Below, in pieces: positions 18,200-29,280 of a DNA stretch of 32,683 nt. Location: the NCBI RefSeq assembly GCF_002307475.1, contig NZ_NTMH01000018.1, positions 1-32,683 of the forward strand, given 5' to 3'. Under the pieces are notes generated by a model. It saw only the letters and a program-made list of their open reading frames with translations, ran no database searches and was not told the DNA's origin. The position numbers were made by a program, and so were the translations under genes. Every line of letters starts with the position of its first letter. The first letter of the stretch is position 1. This DNA comes from Pantoea allii (GTDB lineage Bacteria; Pseudomonadota; Gammaproteobacteria; Enterobacterales; Enterobacteriaceae).

Positions 18200-18730
18200 A
18201 TGGCTAATAGCGATAGTAGCACAACCGCTAATATAGAAAACTCAGGTTTTCAGCCAGTTGTTGAAACTGAGATCGCGATGCTGTTGAAAAGTCCACATAG
18301 TGCTTTTCTTGACCTTTTTCAGACGCTGGGTGTCTGCCAACGCTATACCAAAGCGCTTATGGGAAACCATGATATCGTCAAACGAATGGCGTTATGCGGT
18401 CGCCTTCTCACAGGGCTAGAATTACTTAAATACCTATTAAAACAACCTTTACCTGAACATTTGATCAAGAGATTGACTGTTAAACAAGGCCCTCTTGCCA
18501 ATAATAATCAACCTCTCTGCTCAGATTCAGAATCGTTATGTGAATACTGTGAGGCATTGGTAATAACTATACTAAACCAGCAAACCTCAGAGGATCGCCA
18601 GCAGCAGCTGATTGTTTTACTTTTCGAACTGGTTAACTTATTAACAGAGGATTTAAAAACACCTCGATTTACCCGCTCTTATACTGGGCTTGTTATGATA
18701 AACGGTGAGGCAGTACCTGGCACGCATTAA
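18200..18730 (+). CDS. Hypothetical 176-aa protein of the island
   Basis: I do not recognise this protein. It is soluble with no signal peptide or membrane segment. It has an N-terminal Ser/Thr/Asn-rich tail (1-15), a helical core with LDLFQTLGVCQRYTKAL and LCGRLLTGLELLKYLLKQPL (about 37-83), an acidic stretch with three clustered cysteines (C107, C114, C117), and a Leu-rich helix (about 134-150). The start is supported by AAGGAG seven bases before the ATG. It diverges from the ribbon-helix-helix/SLATT pair across about 95 bp. Layout and leader hairpin faintly recall small proteins of P4-type satellite prophages, but I cannot verify that. It is AT-rich like the rest of the island. Confidence 0.75.
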   Translation: MANSDSSTTANIENSGFQPVVETEIAMLLKSPHSAFLDLFQTLGVCQRYTKALMGNHDIVKRMALCGRLLTGLELLKYLLKQPLPEHLIKRLTVKQGPLANNNQPLCSDSESLCEYCEALVITILNQQTSEDRQQQLIVLLFELVNLLTEDLKTPRFTRSYTGLVMINGEAVPGTH

Positions 18731-18784
18731 TATTCGGCTCGAAATATCTTCCAAGAATGTTTCTCTGCTCTTTATCTACAATCT

Positions 18785-18809
18785 AAAACCGACGCCTCAG
18801 CGTCGGTTT
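18785..18809. terminator. Terminator between island gene and metF
   Basis: Stem CCGACGC-ctca-GCGTCGG (18789-18806). To the right it is followed by TTTC; on the minus strand GCGTCGGTTTTAGATT is the better terminator, serving metF. It marks the right side of the island. Confidence 0.85.
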
Positions 18810-18855
18810 CTAGGGTCTAATAAAGTTGACTCCTAAATTCAAAATACGTTTGAAT

Positions 18856-19779
<924 letters not shown>

Positions 19780-19791
19780 CTATTCACCCGA

Positions 19792-19825
19792 ACACATCTA
19801 TACGTTTAGACGTCCAGACATTCAA
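19792..19825 (-). promoter_or_regulatory. metF promoter with four MetJ boxes
   Basis: Tandem 8-bp boxes related to AGACGTCT: ACACATCT, ATACGTTT, AGACGTCC, AGACATTC (19792-19823). A promoter fits the minus strand: -35 TTGAAT (19820-19825), 17-bp spacer, -10 TATAGA (19797-19802). The boxes therefore fill the spacer, a direct block to polymerase. Confidence 0.82.
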
Positions 19826-19928
19826 AATGAACGATTCCCGTATTAGCGTCAACATATAAATCATCACTGCAGGTGACAAATCTTCACGCAACGTGAAAAG
19901 GCTTCATGTAGGAGGATTCATTGCAGGA

Positions 19929-19946
19929 CAGGCGCCGAAGCGCCTG
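19929..19946 (-). terminator. metBL 3' hairpin with UUCG loop
   Basis: CAGGCGC-ttcg-GCGCCTG on the minus strand, 13 bp after the metL stop. It is very stable but has no T-run, so it may protect the 3' end or support termination by other means. Confidence 0.55.
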
Positions 19947-19959
19947 AAGAAAAGTGGGG

Positions 19960-22395
19960 TCAGAGCAGGTGTGCGAGGCGATTAATATCAGACTGGATAG
20001 CGCCGGCAGTGACATCACGGCCCGCACCAGGCCCGCGAATCACCAACGGGTTATCGCGGTACCAGCGGCTGTCGATGGCAAACACATTATCGCAGGGCAG
20101 TAATGCGGCCAGCGGATGCTCCAGGCGCACCGCTTCGACGCCCACGCGTGCTTTGCCGTTGGCATCAAACCGCGCCACGTAACGCAGAACCAGCCCCATT
20201 TCCTGCGCGGCTTCAAACCGTTGCAGCATCTGTTCGTTCAGCTCATCCGCATTCTCGAAAAAGTGATCGACTGATTCACCTTCGCAATTCTGTGGGACCA
20301 GCGATTCGACGCGCACCTGATCCGGCTCGATGTTATAGCCGGCCTCACGGGCCAGAATAACCAGTTTACGCATCACGTCCTGACCCGACAGATCGACGCG
20401 CGGGTCCGGCTCTGTTAATCCCTGCTGCCACGCCTGATCCACCAGCTCGGTGAACGGTACCGTGCCATCAAACTGTAAAAACAGCCAGGACAGGGTGCCG
20501 GAGAAAATGCCGCTAATCGACAGAATGGTGTCGCCGCTTTCACGTAAATCGCGCACCGTATGGTTTATCGGCAGCCCGGCTCCCACGGTGGCGTTATACA
20601 ACCAGTGACGACCGGTTTTTTCAAAGGCATCCCGAATCTCACGCCAGGTTTGCGTATCCGATGCGCCCGCCACCTTATTCGCGCTGATCACATGAAACCC
20701 ATGGCTGGCAAAATCCAGGTACTGCAGAGCCAGCGGCTGACTGGCCGTCACATCCAGCACCACCAGGTCATCATACGGATGGGCACGCATCCACAGAAAC
20801 AGCGATTCTTCATCGCGCGCTTCGGCTTCATCGTCAAAGAAGGCCAGTGCACGGCTGGCATCCAGACCGTCATAGCTCAGCAGGCTGCGTTGACTGTCCA
20901 CGACACCTGCCAGCACAAACTCAAAACCGGTGCGTGCCGACAACGTTTCCTGCTCACGGGCAAACAACTCCAGCCAGCGTGAACCGATATTGCCCTTGCC
21001 GAACAGCATCAGGCCAATGCGTTTTTCCGCACGAAACAGCGAGCTGTGCAGCCCCTGAATGAGATGCTGAGTGGGGCCAACGCGCAGCACCGCAAGCACG
21101 CTGATGTGCTCCGGCGACTGGCTGATGAATTCCACTGGCTGATCTTTCAACTGCTGCCAGAAACGGTGCGTGTGCAACGGATTGCGGGTAACGCCAGCTC
21201 CGACCAGGGCGACCAACGCTAAACCCTCGCGTAACTGCAAATGTCCGGGCAAGCCTGCATCCTGCAACAGGGCAAAGGCACTGTTTACCACTTCAGAGGT
21301 GTAGCAAAGTTGCAGCAATTGACGGTCAGGATGGATACCCATCGCCAGCGGCCGCATCTGCGCGCGCGTCAGGAGTTGATCGATCTCTTTTTTGAAGAGA
21401 GCAAAATCGTGCTGCCCGGGAAGCTGGATCTCAACCAGGCACACATCGTCGTGACTGGTGACAATGCGGGCACCCGTGCCGGACGCAAGGACGCGCTCGA
21501 TGCGGGTTGAGCCTTGCTCAGGCTGATAGCTACAGCGCAGTTGCAAATCAATATCACTGCCCGAAACCGGTTGTAAGGTGCGGGTGTGCAGCACTGGCGC
21601 GGCAAGGCGCGCCAGCTCACTGGCCTCATCCAGACGCAGCAGCGGCAGCAGACAGGCATCAGAGACTTTGCGTGGATCGGCGCTGTAAACGCCCGCCACA
21701 TCACTCCAGATAGTGACGCGTCCCACGCCCGCCAGCGCGCCAATCTGAGTGGCTGAATAGTCAGACCCGTTGCGCCCCAGCAGGACCGTTTCACCGGCAT
21801 CGTTGCCGCTGATAAAACCGGTCACCACGATGCGTTTATGCGGATGCTGGGCCAGCAGCGTTTGTAACAAGGGCCAGGATTTACCTTCGTCCACCTGAGG
21901 CTGCGCGGCACGTTCCGCCCGCAGAAAATCGCGCGCGTCCAGCCAGCAGGCATGGAGATCCTGCTGGTTCAGCACCGCTGACATTAAACGTGCCGACCAG
22001 ATTTCACCATGCCCAACCACTTCCGCATAAACCGCTTCTGTGATGTCACCATCCAGTAGCGCGGCCAGTTTTTCGAGATCGCGAATAAAGGCGGTAATTA
22101 ACGGCTCGGCTATTTCAGCAGGCAACAGTGCACTGATTAGCTCACTCTGATAGCGACGTAATGTCTGCTGCACCTGATGTGCGGACAGGCGGTCACTTTG
22201 GCTCAGTTTCAGCCAGCTAATCAGCTGATTGGTCGTCGACCCTGCGGCCGATACCACCATCATATCGCCAGGCTGGCTGTAATCCGCCATGATGCTGGCA
22301 ACACGCTGATAGCAGCGTGCATCTGCAAGGCTGCTGCCACCAAACTTGTGGAGCTGTCTGTTGTTTGGCGTTCCTGCGCCTGCTGAAATCGTCAT
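19960..22395 (-). CDS. metL: Bifunctional aspartokinase II / homoserine dehydrogenase II
   Basis: Catalyses the first and third steps from aspartate to homoserine for methionine. The 811-aa product (E. coli 810) has an aspartokinase domain (LHKFGGSSLAD at 15-25; LLGRNGSDYSATQIG), a short linker, and a homoserine dehydrogenase domain from about 460 with the Rossmann motif LFGKGNIGSRW and NATVGAGLPINHTVRD. The ATG at 22395 lies two bases after the metB stop and has GAGG upstream; an in-frame TTG at 22401 is less likely. Translationally coupled to metB; controlled by the MetJ boxes before metB. Confidence 0.97.
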   Translation of the reverse strand: MTISAGAGTPNNRQLHKFGGSSLADARCYQRVASIMADYSQPGDMMVVSAAGSTTNQLISWLKLSQSDRLSAHQVQQTLRRYQSELISALLPAEIAEPLITAFIRDLEKLAALLDGDITEAVYAEVVGHGEIWSARLMSAVLNQQDLHACWLDARDFLRAERAAQPQVDEGKSWPLLQTLLAQHPHKRIVVTGFISGNDAGETVLLGRNGSDYSATQIGALAGVGRVTIWSDVAGVYSADPRKVSDACLLPLLRLDEASELARLAAPVLHTRTLQPVSGSDIDLQLRCSYQPEQGSTRIERVLASGTGARIVTSHDDVCLVEIQLPGQHDFALFKKEIDQLLTRAQMRPLAMGIHPDRQLLQLCYTSEVVNSAFALLQDAGLPGHLQLREGLALVALVGAGVTRNPLHTHRFWQQLKDQPVEFISQSPEHISVLAVLRVGPTQHLIQGLHSSLFRAEKRIGLMLFGKGNIGSRWLELFAREQETLSARTGFEFVLAGVVDSQRSLLSYDGLDASRALAFFDDEAEARDEESLFLWMRAHPYDDLVVLDVTASQPLALQYLDFASHGFHVISANKVAGASDTQTWREIRDAFEKTGRHWLYNATVGAGLPINHTVRDLRESGDTILSISGIFSGTLSWLFLQFDGTVPFTELVDQAWQQGLTEPDPRVDLSGQDVMRKLVILAREAGYNIEPDQVRVESLVPQNCEGESVDHFFENADELNEQMLQRFEAAQEMGLVLRYVARFDANGKARVGVEAVRLEHPLAALLPCDNVFAIDSRWYRDNPLVIRGPGAGRDVTAGAIQSDINRLAHLL

Positions 22396-22397
22396 GA

Positions 22398-23558
22398 TCA
22401 ATCCTCGGCTGCGATCCGGAATGCATTATCCAAATCGGCAATTAAATCGTCGTGGTCTTCAATACCTACTGAAATACGGAGCAAGGTTTCAGAGATACCT
22501 GCTGCGGCACGGGCCTCTGCAGACATGCCTGCATGCGTCATGGTCGCAGTATGTGAAATTAAGCTCTCAACGCCACCCAGCGATTCCGCCAGCGTAAACA
22601 ACTCAAGTGCTTTAAGAAAACGGCGCAAGCGGGCTTCGTCACCCTTCAGCTCAAAGCTGAGCATGGCACCGAATCCGCGCTGCTGACGCGCAGCGAATTC
22701 ATGGCCCGCGTTTTCCGGCAGTGACGGATGATACAACTTTTTCACCAGTGGCTGTTGCTTGAGATAATCAACAATGGCTAACGCATTACGCTGCGCGGCT
22801 GCCATACGCGGCCCCAGGGTACGCATTCCGCGCAACAGCAGATAGCTGTCAAAGGCGGAACCGGTGACGCCAATGTTATTTGCCCACCAGGCTAAATCGG
22901 TCGCCACCTGCGGATCTTTGGCAATCACGGCACCGGCCACCACATCGGAATGACCATTTAAGTATTTAGTGCAGGAGTGAATCACCAGATCGGCACCCAG
23001 TGCCAGCGGATTTTGCAGGGCCGGGCTCATAAAGGTGTTATCCACGACGCTGACGGCACCCGCAGCCTGCGCAGCTTCGCAAATCGAGGCAATATCAACG
23101 ACGCGTAACAAAGGATTGCTGGGACTTTCAATCAGCACCAGTTTAGGTTTCTCGTCCAGCGCCGCCTGCAGTGCGGCTTTATCGCCTTGATCGACAAATT
23201 TCACCCGGTAGGCACCGCGTTTGCTCAGACTGTCGAACAGACGATAGCTGCCACCATAGCAATCGTGTGGCGCAACCAGCAGATCGCCTGGCTTCAGGAA
23301 CACCGTGGTGACCAGATGAATGGCCGACATGCCGGTATTGGTGAGTACCGCCCCCGCTCCGCCTTCCAGTTCTGCCAGCGCGCGTTGCACCACATCGCGC
23401 GTTGGGTTACCGCGCCGGGAATAATCATGGGCACGGGGTTCATTGAAGTCATGAAAGTTATAGGTGCTGGAAAGGTGGATGGGCGGGACAACGCAGCCGT
23501 ATTGCTCGTCGTCATTCAAACCGCTGCGCACTGCGATGGTTGCCTGTTTACGCGTCAT
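22398..23558 (-). CDS. metB: Cystathionine gamma-synthase
   Basis: PLP enzyme joining O-succinylhomoserine and cysteine into cystathionine. The 386-aa product (same as E. coli) has the PLP lysine in SCTKYLNGHSD (K198), plus DYSRRGNPT and IESPSNPLLR of the Cys/Met-metabolism PLP family. It is the first gene of metBL and diverges from metJ with MetJ boxes between them. Confidence 0.98.
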   Translation of the reverse strand: MTRKQATIAVRSGLNDDEQYGCVVPPIHLSSTYNFHDFNEPRAHDYSRRGNPTRDVVQRALAELEGGAGAVLTNTGMSAIHLVTTVFLKPGDLLVAPHDCYGGSYRLFDSLSKRGAYRVKFVDQGDKAALQAALDEKPKLVLIESPSNPLLRVVDIASICEAAQAAGAVSVVDNTFMSPALQNPLALGADLVIHSCTKYLNGHSDVVAGAVIAKDPQVATDLAWWANNIGVTGSAFDSYLLLRGMRTLGPRMAAAQRNALAIVDYLKQQPLVKKLYHPSLPENAGHEFAARQQRGFGAMLSFELKGDEARLRRFLKALELFTLAESLGGVESLISHTATMTHAGMSAEARAAAGISETLLRISVGIEDHDDLIADLDNAFRIAAED

Positions 23559-23597
23559 AGGGCTAACTGTTCCTGAAGTGTGAAATAATCTGACGAC

Positions 23598-23625
23598 AGG
23601 ATATCACCTTGCTTTTAGACGTCAA
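23598..23625 (-). promoter_or_regulatory. metB promoter
   Basis: Minus strand: -35 TTGACG (23620-23625), 16-bp spacer, -10 TATCCT (23598-23603). The -35 overlaps the first MetJ box. Confidence 0.6.
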
Positions 23626-23648
23626 TACATCTGGACATCCAAATGTCT
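23617..23648. promoter_or_regulatory. Four tandem MetJ boxes (metB-metJ operator)
   Basis: Contiguous 8-mers AGACGTCA, ATACATCT, GGACATCC, AAATGTCT related to the AGACGTCT consensus. A fifth, weaker unit may follow (TTGCGTAT). MetJ-AdoMet bound here would silence metBL and metJ together. Confidence 0.88.
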
Positions 23649-23659
23649 TTGCGTATAGA
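23632..23659 (+). promoter_or_regulatory. metJ promoter
   Basis: -35 TGGACA (23632-23637), 16-bp spacer, -10 TATAGA (23654-23659). The -35 lies within the MetJ boxes, consistent with autorepression. The leader to the metJ ATG is about 165 nt. Confidence 0.6.
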
Positions 23660-23829
23660 TTGAGCATCGTCGCAATAACCGCTAAAATTATGCGCCCATA
23701 CCTGGCGTTCAACCACATTTGTCGCAGAAGTTGAACGAAGAAACCCGCCAGAGAAGGGGTCAGGTAGAAGAAAATCAGGCATAATCGGCTGATTTCGTAA
23801 CTTTTAACATTTATTGATTAAGGTATCCC

Positions 23830-24147
23830 ATGGCTGAATGGAACGGCGAATATATCAGCCCGTACGCTGAGCACGGCAAAAAGAGCGAACAGGTTAAAAA
23901 AATTACGGTGTCAATTCCGTTAAGCGTGCTGAAAATTCTGACTGACGAACGCACACGTCGTCAGGTCAATAACCTGCGTCACGCAACGAACAGTGAACTC
24001 CTGTGCGAAGCCTTCTTGCATGCTTTTACCGGGCAACCGTTACCCAATGATGTCGATCTTCGTAAAGAACGTAACGACGAGATACCGGAAGCTGCGAAAA
24101 AAATCATGCGCGACATGGGCATCGACCCGGATACCTGGGAATACTGA
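23830..24147 (+). CDS. metJ: Methionine regulon repressor
   Basis: Ribbon-helix-helix dimer that uses S-adenosylmethionine as corepressor and binds met boxes. The 105-aa product has the E. coli length and near-identical sequence, including the DNA-contact strand KKITVSIP and the helix [20 protein letters not shown]. It diverges from metBL. The operators before metB/metJ and metF in this window are its expected targets. Confidence 0.98.
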   Translation: MAEWNGEYISPYAEHGKKSEQVKKITVSIPLSVLKILTDERTRRQVNNLRHATNSELLCEAFLHAFTGQPLPNDVDLRKERNDEIPEAAKKIMRDMGIDPDTWEY

Positions 24148-24159
24148 TTTTCAGACATA

Positions 24160-24187
24160 AAAAAACCCAGCCTGAGCTGGGTTTTTC
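24160..24187. terminator. Bidirectional terminator between metJ and rpmE
   Basis: CCCAGC-ctga-GCTGGG flanked by A-run and T-run (TTTTTCTT), serving the converging metJ and rpmE. Confidence 0.92.
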
Positions 24188-24219
24188 TTGCCGCCGAACA
24201 GATGTTCGAATGCCGTTTC

Positions 24220-24435
24220 TTATTTTTTGGTGCCTGGCACGCTGAAACGCTTGTTGAAGCGGTCAACGCGGCCACCAGTGGCAACTTCACGCTGCTTACC
24301 GGTGTAGAACGGGTGGCACTTACCACAAACGTCCAGGTTCAGTTCGTGAGTCAGCGTAGAGCGAGTGTGAATCACGTTGCCGCAAGTACAGTTGATGGTA
24401 ACTGCTTCGTATTTTGGGTGAATACCTTGTTTCAT
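24220..24435 (-). CDS. rpmE: Ribosomal protein L31, zinc-binding form
   Basis: Large-subunit protein at the inter-subunit bridge. The 71-aa product has the four zinc-type cysteines C16, C18 (CTCGN), C37 and C40 (VCGKCHPF), so it is the C+ paralogue made when zinc is sufficient. A zinc-independent ykgM-type copy may exist elsewhere. The ATG at 24435 has GAGG upstream and matches E. coli MKKDIHPKYE; an ATG four codons earlier is not conserved. It has its own promoter and a structured leader. Confidence 0.98.
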   Translation of the reverse strand: MKQGIHPKYEAVTINCTCGNVIHTRSTLTHELNLDVCGKCHPFYTGKQREVATGGRVDRFNKRFSVPGTKK

Positions 24436-24548
24436 GGGAAACCTCATATAAGGCCGTGTCGCTCTCCGCGCCAGGATTTGAACCTGCGCAGCACCACACG
24501 CGATTGAACATTAATGGTGTACTCCGGCAAGGTCTTTCTTACCGAAGG
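24436..24548 (-). promoter_or_regulatory. Structured rpmE leader, candidate L31 autoregulatory RNA
   Basis: About 112 nt of RNA upstream of rpmE. It has an early hairpin CGGTAAG/CTTGCCG with one G-U pair, then a long hairpin whose arms CCGCGCCAGG (24466-24475) and CCTGCGCAG (24483-24491) close on the loop TTCAAAT, plus an outer GTGT/ACAC pairing. L31 leaders have been proposed in gammaproteobacteria; membership here is inferred. The TTCAAAT loop resembles a tRNA T-loop. Confidence 0.5.
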
Positions 24549-24554
24549 CGGCAT

Positions 24555-24583
24555 ATTATACAGGCTAATGTTTGATGCTGCAA
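24555..24583 (-). promoter_or_regulatory. rpmE promoter
   Basis: Minus strand: perfect -10 TATAAT (24555-24560), 17-bp spacer, -35 TTGCAG (24578-24583). Confidence 0.75.
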
Positions 24584-24639
24584 ATGTCACCTGAGATACA
24601 CCCCGCGCGTGCCAGCGTGTACACTAACCGCCCTGCTAG

Positions 24640-26856
<2,217 letters not shown>

Positions 26857-27020
26857 GTCCGGTGAGGTTGTGAGAGGGATCGAAATACGTCGCATAAGTC
26901 ACAATTTTTATGCAAATTAAGTAACGGCCCTGCCGCCCAATCGATAACAATAGTGCCAGGCTTGTTTTCACATCAGACGATACGAACGTTGAATGCGCGA
27001 TTACGCATCAGGAGCATGTG

Positions 27021-28055
27021 TTGGATCAGAATCAACCGTCGGCCGCCGCCACGATGAAAGACGTCGCAGAAAAAGCCGGCGTCTCGACCGCCACCGTGTC
27101 GCGTGCGCTAATGAATCCGGAAAAAGTCTCTTCGGCGACGCGTCAGAAAGTCGAACAGGCCGTCGCTGCCGTCGGTTACACCGCTCAGAGTGTAACCCGC
27201 AATGCCCGACGCAACGACACACAAACTATTCTGCTGATCGTCCCCAACATCTGCGATCCCTTTTTTAGTGAAATTATTCGGGGCGTCGAGATAGCCGCGT
27301 CGAAGGCCGGCTATCTGGTGCTTATCGGCGACTGTGCTCATCAAAAACCGCAGGAATGGACGTTTTTAAACCTGATGCTGACTCGTCAGATCGATGGCAT
27401 TGTGCTGCTCGGCGCGCAGTTACCTTTCGATGTAAGTCCTGATGAACAGCGCAATCTCCCACCGATGGTGATGGCGATTGAATTTGCGCCCGAAATGTCA
27501 TTGCCAACAGTCAATATCGACAACCTGACGGCCTCGTTTGTAGCAGTCAATCATCTGCTACAGCTTGGTCATAAACGTATTGCCTGCCTGACCGGCCCGG
27601 AAGACGTTGCGCTCTGTCAGTATCGCCTGCAGGGCTATGTACAGGCGTTACGCCGTAGTGGGATCAGCGTGGAACCGACTTATATCGTCCGAGGCGACTT
27701 CACCTTTGAATCGGGTGTTGCCGCCATGAATCAGCTGCTGGCTTTACCGCAACCGCCGCGCGCCCTGTTTTGTCATAGCGATATCATGGCCATCGGCGCT
27801 ATCAGTCAGGCAAAACGCATGGGCCTGCGCGTGCCCGAAGACCTGTCGGTAGTGGGTTTTGATGATATTGAACTGTCGCGCTACTGCGAGCCACCGCTCA
27901 CCACGGTGAAACAACCGTGTTTTGAAATTGGTCGTGAAGCCGTACGGCTGTTACTGAATGAATTACAGGGTCATGGCGTTCACAATGGTTCGACATTGCT
28001 GGATGCTGAACTGGTGGTCCGTGATAGCACAACATTGGCAAAAAAGGATGAGTGA
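27021..28055 (+). CDS. cytR: LacI-family repressor of nucleoside uptake and catabolism
   Basis: Cytidine-responsive repressor acting with CRP on deo, udp, cdd, nup and related promoters. About 344 aa: helix-turn-helix TMKDVAEKAGVSTATVSRAL at the N-terminus, then a periplasmic-binding-protein-like effector domain (GDCAHQ, QIDGIVLLG, GFDDIELS). I chose the TTG at 27021: AGGAG (27010-27014) is six bases away and the N-terminal length equals E. coli CytR. A GTG at 27018 is possible but only three bases from that site. A half-matching CRP-like site TGTGA-n6-TCGAA is at 26869-26884. Confidence 0.93.
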   Translation: MDQNQPSAAATMKDVAEKAGVSTATVSRALMNPEKVSSATRQKVEQAVAAVGYTAQSVTRNARRNDTQTILLIVPNICDPFFSEIIRGVEIAASKAGYLVLIGDCAHQKPQEWTFLNLMLTRQIDGIVLLGAQLPFDVSPDEQRNLPPMVMAIEFAPEMSLPTVNIDNLTASFVAVNHLLQLGHKRIACLTGPEDVALCQYRLQGYVQALRRSGISVEPTYIVRGDFTFESGVAAMNQLLALPQPPRALFCHSDIMAIGAISQAKRMGLRVPEDLSVVGFDDIELSRYCEPPLTTVKQPCFEIGREAVRLLLNELQGHGVHNGSTLLDAELVVRDSTTLAKKDE

Positions 28056-28087
28056 TAAGTAAAATGTTCCGCTATTTTCAGGGGATT

Positions 28088-28127
28088 CTTAAGGCTATCA
28101 TTGCTGGTCAAAGTTCCAGCCCTTAAG
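28088..28127 (+). other. Hairpin between cytR and ftsN
   Basis: Two-tier inverted repeat: CTTAAGG (28088-28094)/CCTTAAG (28121-28127) outside and GCTGG (28103-28107)/CCAGC (28116-28120) inside. No T-run follows. It could be a weak cytR terminator, an mRNA stability element or part of the ftsN leader. Confidence 0.45.
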
Positions 28128-28211
28128 TAACATGGCGGGCTCCTTGCCGGGCGTGCAGTAACAACGGATTCGCCTACGTGGCATCATATTTTCAAGGGTA
28201 TCAGGACGAGA

Positions 28212-29192
28212 GTGGCACAAAAAGATTATGTAGGCCGCGGGCGTTCAACAGGGACGCGTCGCAAAAAAAGCCCCAGCCGTGGCAAAAAAACAAAAAGCGG
28301 TTCAGGCACCTCTAAAATAATGATTGTACTGGCGGTTGCTGTATTAGTGACCTTTGCCGGTGGTTTATGGTTCCTGGCGCATCATAAAAAAGAAGATGTG
28401 CCGGTTATTACGGATCATAAAGCCAACGGGAATGGCTTACCGCCAAAGCCTGAAGAGCGCTGGAAGTACATAAAAGAGCTGGAAAACCGCCAGGTCACTG
28501 TACCGACGCCAAGTGAACCGACCTCCGGTGGCGAAGTGCAGTCACATACACAGCTCACCGATGAGCAACGCCAGCTGCTTGAACAAATGCAGGCGGATAT
28601 GCGCCAGCAACCCACCCAACTGAATGAAGTGCCGTGGAACGAGCAGACGCCTGCACAACGTCAGCAAACGCTGCAACTCCAGCGACAACAGCAACTTCAA
28701 CAGCAGCAACTGCAGTCGCAGCAGCGTCAGCAGCAGATACAACAACAGCAGCAGCAACGCCAGCAGCAGGTACAACAACAGCAACAACAACGCCAGCAAC
28801 AGGTACAGCAGCATCAGCAGCCGTTGCAGGAACAGCATACTCAGCGTCAGCAACAGCCCACGCAGAACGTGCAACAGACACAACCTGCTCCTGTCACGCG
28901 TGAACCTGCCGCTCAGCCTAAAACGCAGGAAACCGCGAAAGCGAAACCGGCCGAAAAAGCCGCTACGCAGCGCTGGATGGTGCAGTGTGGCTCTTTCAAG
29001 GGAACAGAACAGGCGGAATCGGTGCGCGCTGCGCTGGCGTTTGAAGGTTTTGAAAGCCGTCTGACGTCCGGCGGCGGATGGAATCGTGTCGTGGTAGGGC
29101 CCTTCAAAGACCGCGCCAGTGCAGACAGCACGCTAAAACGTCTGCGCGCTTCAGGACATTCCGGCTGCATTCCGCTCGCCGTTGGGGGTTGA
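28212..29192 (+). CDS. ftsN: Cell division protein FtsN
   Basis: Late divisome protein that triggers septal peptidoglycan synthesis. The 326-aa product (E. coli about 319) has a basic cytoplasmic tail (1-35), one TM helix (36-57), a periplasmic segment with [12 protein letters not shown] (80-90), a very Gln-rich linker (about 147-220), and a C-terminal SPOR domain (253-324) binding denuded glycan, with the conserved cysteine pair C259/C319. It starts with GTG, as recalled for E. coli ftsN, with AGGA upstream. The linker contains three 11-residue repeats. Its stop codon overlaps the hslVU heat-shock promoter. Confidence 0.97.
   Translation: MAQKDYVGRGRSTGTRRKKSPSRGKKTKSGSGTSKIMIVLAVAVLVTFAGGLWFLAHHKKEDVPVITDHKANGNGLPPKPEERWKYIKELENRQVTVPTPSEPTSGGEVQSHTQLTDEQRQLLEQMQADMRQQPTQLNEVPWNEQTPAQRQQTLQLQRQQQLQQQQLQSQQRQQQIQQQQQQRQQQVQQQQQQRQQQVQQHQQPLQEQHTQRQQQPTQNVQQTQPAPVTREPAAQPKTQETAKAKPAEKAATQRWMVQCGSFKGTEQAESVRAALAFEGFESRLTSGGGWNRVVVGPFKDRASADSTLKRLRASGHSGCIPLAVGG
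28725..28823 (+). repeat. Three 33-bp tandem repeats in ftsN
   Basis: Three in-frame units start with CGY at 28725, 28758 and 28791. They encode RQQQ(I/V)QQQQQQ twice and a degenerate [11 protein letters not shown]. The CAG/CAA-rich DNA makes slippage likely, so copy number may vary between strains. Confidence 0.85.
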
Positions 29193-29215
29193 AACCCGTC
29201 AAACCTACCCCATAT
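29188..29215 (+). promoter_or_regulatory. Sigma-32 (heat-shock) promoter of hslVU
   Basis: -35 GTTGAAA (29188-29194), 13-bp spacer, -10 CCCCATAT (29208-29215), against the sigma-32 pattern CTTGAAA-n-CCCCATnT. The -35 includes the ftsN stop codon. The expected start is near 29222. Confidence 0.85.
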
Positions 29216-29229
29216 CTGTCTGCATGATC

Positions 29230-29257
29230 CTCCGCGCCTTGGGCGCGGAGCTTTTTT
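29230..29257 (+). terminator. Terminator-type hairpin in the hslV 5' UTR
   Basis: Nine-bp stem CTCCGCGCC-ttg-GGCGCGGAG followed by CTTTTTT. It can end ftsN transcription but also lies just downstream of the heat-shock start, so it would be the 5' stem-loop of hslVU mRNA. A 5' stem-loop has been reported to stabilise E. coli hslVU mRNA (from memory). Confidence 0.9.
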
Positions 29258-29280
29258 CCGACAGTAAAAGGGGTCTGCCC

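Noticed and set aside
17261..18787. TTTTAGATT in inverted orientation at both edges of the island, as possible attachment or terminal repeats
   Set aside because: Only 9 bp, AT-rich and inverted, with no integrase or transposase; could easily be chance.
24466..24491. tRNA-like T-arm (GGTTCAAATCC) on the minus strand
   Set aside because: No D-arm, anticodon arm or acceptor stem of tRNA spacing can be drawn; it fits better as part of the rpmE leader hairpin.
26869..26884. CRP-like site before cytR (TGTGA-n6-TCGAA)
   Set aside because: Only one half matches well; not listed as a separate feature, though CRP control of cytR is expected.
28542..28903. Leu-rich minus-strand and Ala/Thr-rich plus-strand open frames
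   Set aside because: They are out-of-frame readings of the CAG/CAA repeat in ftsN and have no ribosome site or family resemblance.
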